A stretch of 6,553 bases of DNA from Thermodesulfovibrionales bacterium. GTDB taxonomy: Bacteria; Nitrospirota; Thermodesulfovibrionia; Thermodesulfovibrionales; SM23-35. Below, piece after piece: positions 5,328 through 6,553 of this stretch. The translations under genes and the position numbers were made by a program. The stretch's first letter is position 1; the number at the start of each line of letters is the position of its first letter. The DNA lies in contig JALHSV010000411.1 of NCBI GenBank assembly GCA_022865525.1, positions 1 through 6,553 of the forward strand, given 5' to 3'. The notes under the pieces were generated by a model. The model searched no databases. It saw only the letters and a list, made by a program, of their open reading frames with translations, and was not told the DNA's origin.

Positions 5328-6263
5328 CTATGGATTGTCTTTGATGGCCGACAATGTCTTTTCAAGGCTGCCCATGTCTCCTATGCTAAAAGCCGTTGCA
5401 GATGGATCTATCCTCCTGATCAATCCTGATAATACTTTTCCGGGACCGACTTCCAGGAAAGTGGTAACCCCTGAATCTATGATAGCCCTTACAGAATCTT
5501 CCCAGAGAATCGGACAGTTGAGCTGGCGAACGAGGGATTCTTTTATTCTTGTCACATCAGTCAGAAACACGGCATCGGCATTGTTGACAACTGGAACAAT
5601 AGCATTGTTGAATGAGATTGTATCGAGTAAATCTGAAAGCTTTTTTGAGGCGCTATCCATTAACCGGCAGTGAGAAGGAGCGCTGACGTCAAGAGGGACT
5701 GCCCTTTTTGCACCGGCACTCCTGCTGCGTTCAACAGCTTCTTCGACAGCATGCTTTTCACCTGCCACGACAATCTGCCCGGGACAGTTATAATTGGCAG
5801 GAGCAGCATACCCTGACCGCAAAGACATGCAGATATCTTCAACCTTCTTTCTCTCAAGGCCAAGAATTGCAGCCATAAGCCCCTTCCCTTCAGGAACGGC
5901 TTCCTGCATGAACAGTCCTCTTTTTTCAGTTACTTTCACTGCATCCCTGAGGGATAATACTCCTGCTGCCACAAGAGCAGAATATTCTCCAAGGCTGTGC
6001 CCGGCAACAACTGCCGGCTTTATATCTTTTTCCCGGAGAACTCTGTGCAGCGCTATGCTTACCGTGAGGATGCAGGGTTGGGTCCTGAACGTTTTGTTCA
6101 GTTCCCCGACCGGACCGTAAAAGGATACTTGAGCAATATCAAACCCTAATGCATCAGAAGCCTCCGCAAACGTTTCTCTTGCCACAGGGATATTTTCGTA
6201 GATATCCTTGCCCATGCCTACATACTGTGACCCCTGGCCGGGAAAAACAAAAGCACGTTTCAT
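5328..6263 (-). CDS. fabD: Malonyl-CoA:acyl-carrier-protein transacylase
   Basis: FabD moves the malonyl group from CoA to acyl carrier protein, supplying the extender unit for type II fatty-acid synthesis in the cytoplasm. The 311-aa length is typical. FPGQGSQYVGMG opens the protein (oxyanion-side GQGSQ, 9-13); GHSLGEY (88-94) holds the nucleophile S90; R115 in EKRG matches the malonate-carboxylate-binding Arg; NCPGQIVVAG (159-168) is the conserved loop; VSAPSHCRLM holds the catalytic H198; and EVGPGKVLSGL lies near the C-terminus. The ATG at 6263 overlaps the etfA stop in ATGA and is preceded by AAGGGG about 8 nt upstream. Unlike many genomes it is not followed by fabG, acpP and fabF; xerC follows instead. 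Confidence 0.97.
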   Translation of the reverse strand: MKRAFVFPGQGSQYVGMGKDIYENIPVARETFAEASDALGFDIAQVSFYGPVGELNKTFRTQPCILTVSIALHRVLREKDIKPAVVAGHSLGEYSALVAAGVLSLRDAVKVTEKRGLFMQEAVPEGKGLMAAILGLERKKVEDICMSLRSGYAAPANYNCPGQIVVAGEKHAVEEAVERSRSAGAKRAVPLDVSAPSHCRLMDSASKKLSDLLDTISFNNAIVPVVNNADAVFLTDVTRIKESLVRQLNCPILWEDSVRAIIDSGVTTFLEVGPGKVLSGLIRRIDPSATAFSIGDMGSLEKTLSAIKDNP

Positions 6264-6553
6264 GATAAAAGCCCCTTAGCTTCCTTTATCTTTTTAATCA
6301 GCAACGGCACAATCTCATAAAGGTCGCCGACTAAACCGTACGTCGCAACATTGAATATAGGAGCTTCCGGATTCTTATTAATCGCAATAATAATGTCCGA
6401 TGACTGCATGCCGACGAGATGCTGGACTGCTCCTGATATGCCGCAGGCAAAGTACACTTTGGGACATACGGTCTTTCCCGTCTGTCCAACCTGATGCCTG
6501 TAAGGGATCCATCCGGAATCAACCGCCGCCCTTGAAGATCCCACCGCACCACC
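6260..6553 (-). CDS. etfA: Electron-transfer flavoprotein alpha subunit, C-terminal part (cut by window edge)
   Basis: The frame is open to the window edge and gives the last 97 residues; the N-terminal domain is outside. The fragment holds the FAD-binding domain: GGAVGSSRAAVDSGW, HQVGQTGKTVCPKVYFACG, the ETF-alpha signature around GISGAVQHLVGM, IIAINKNPEAPIFNVATYG, and the end GLVGDLYEIVPLL. ETF alpha/beta carries electrons between acyl-CoA or other flavin dehydrogenases and the quinone pool, or takes part in flavin bifurcation in anaerobes; this fragment does not decide which. The GTG at 6544 is internal, because conserved residues continue upstream of it. The stop overlaps the fabD start by 4 nt, so the two are very likely co-transcribed. 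etfB is expected upstream, beyond the window. Confidence 0.95.
   Translation of the reverse strand, partial: GGAVGSSRAAVDSGWIPYRHQVGQTGKTVCPKVYFACGISGAVQHLVGMQSSDIIIAINKNPEAPIFNVATYGLVGDLYEIVPLLIKKIKEAKGLLS

Noticed and set aside
6260..6544. etfA fragment starting at the GTG at 6544
   Set aside because: The conserved ETF-alpha sequence continues upstream of the GTG to the window edge, so it is an internal valine.

Overview
The window is a compact bacterial chromosome segment in which every supported gene lies on the minus strand, so transcription runs from high to low coordinates. In transcription order it holds the 3' end of etfA (cut by the window edge), fabD, xerC, hslV, hslU, an rlpA-type lipoprotein gene, aroE, and the 5' end of a [NiFe]-hydrogenase small-subunit gene (cut by the other edge). 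I see no tRNA, rRNA, CRISPR array, transposase or prophage gene. The open frames on the plus strand look like shadows of these genes.

The organism is probably a Gram-negative anaerobe or facultative anaerobe. The window has an RlpA-like lipoprotein with a SPOR domain, a Tat-exported uptake-type hydrogenase subunit, and an electron-transfer flavoprotein. The CCCCCTTT / AAAGGGGG inverted repeats, which read as NPPLSPF..KGG when translated, are a style I associate with Nitrospirota and Desulfobacterota-like genomes. That taxonomic guess is inference from memory, not a search result.

Layout by region. Positions 5328-6553 hold etfA and fabD, coupled by a 4-nt ATGA overlap. Positions 4392-5267 hold xerC. 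Positions 4074-4391 form the only long non-coding stretch; it carries a composite palindromic repeat with five ~40-bp-spaced TTTATAAA-like cores (4151-4356) and a likely hslVU promoter with a 22-bp inverted repeat. Positions 2207-4073 hold hslV and hslU with an 8-nt overlap, encoding the ATP-dependent two-component protease. Positions 1427-2182 hold rlpA, whose signal-peptide region is interrupted in frame by a second copy of the CCCCC repeat family. Positions 562-1398 hold aroE (shikimate pathway). Positions 425-561 are a promoter-bearing gap ahead of the hydrogenase gene, which has a textbook ribosome binding site.

Most genes are ordinary housekeeping functions. The xerC-hslV-hslU order matches the codV-clpQ-clpY arrangement known from Bacillus. 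The most unusual content is the repeat family: one copy has become part of the rlpA reading frame and also looks like an intrinsic terminator inside that gene, and the other appears to be a palindrome expanded at its centre into a degenerate tandem array.
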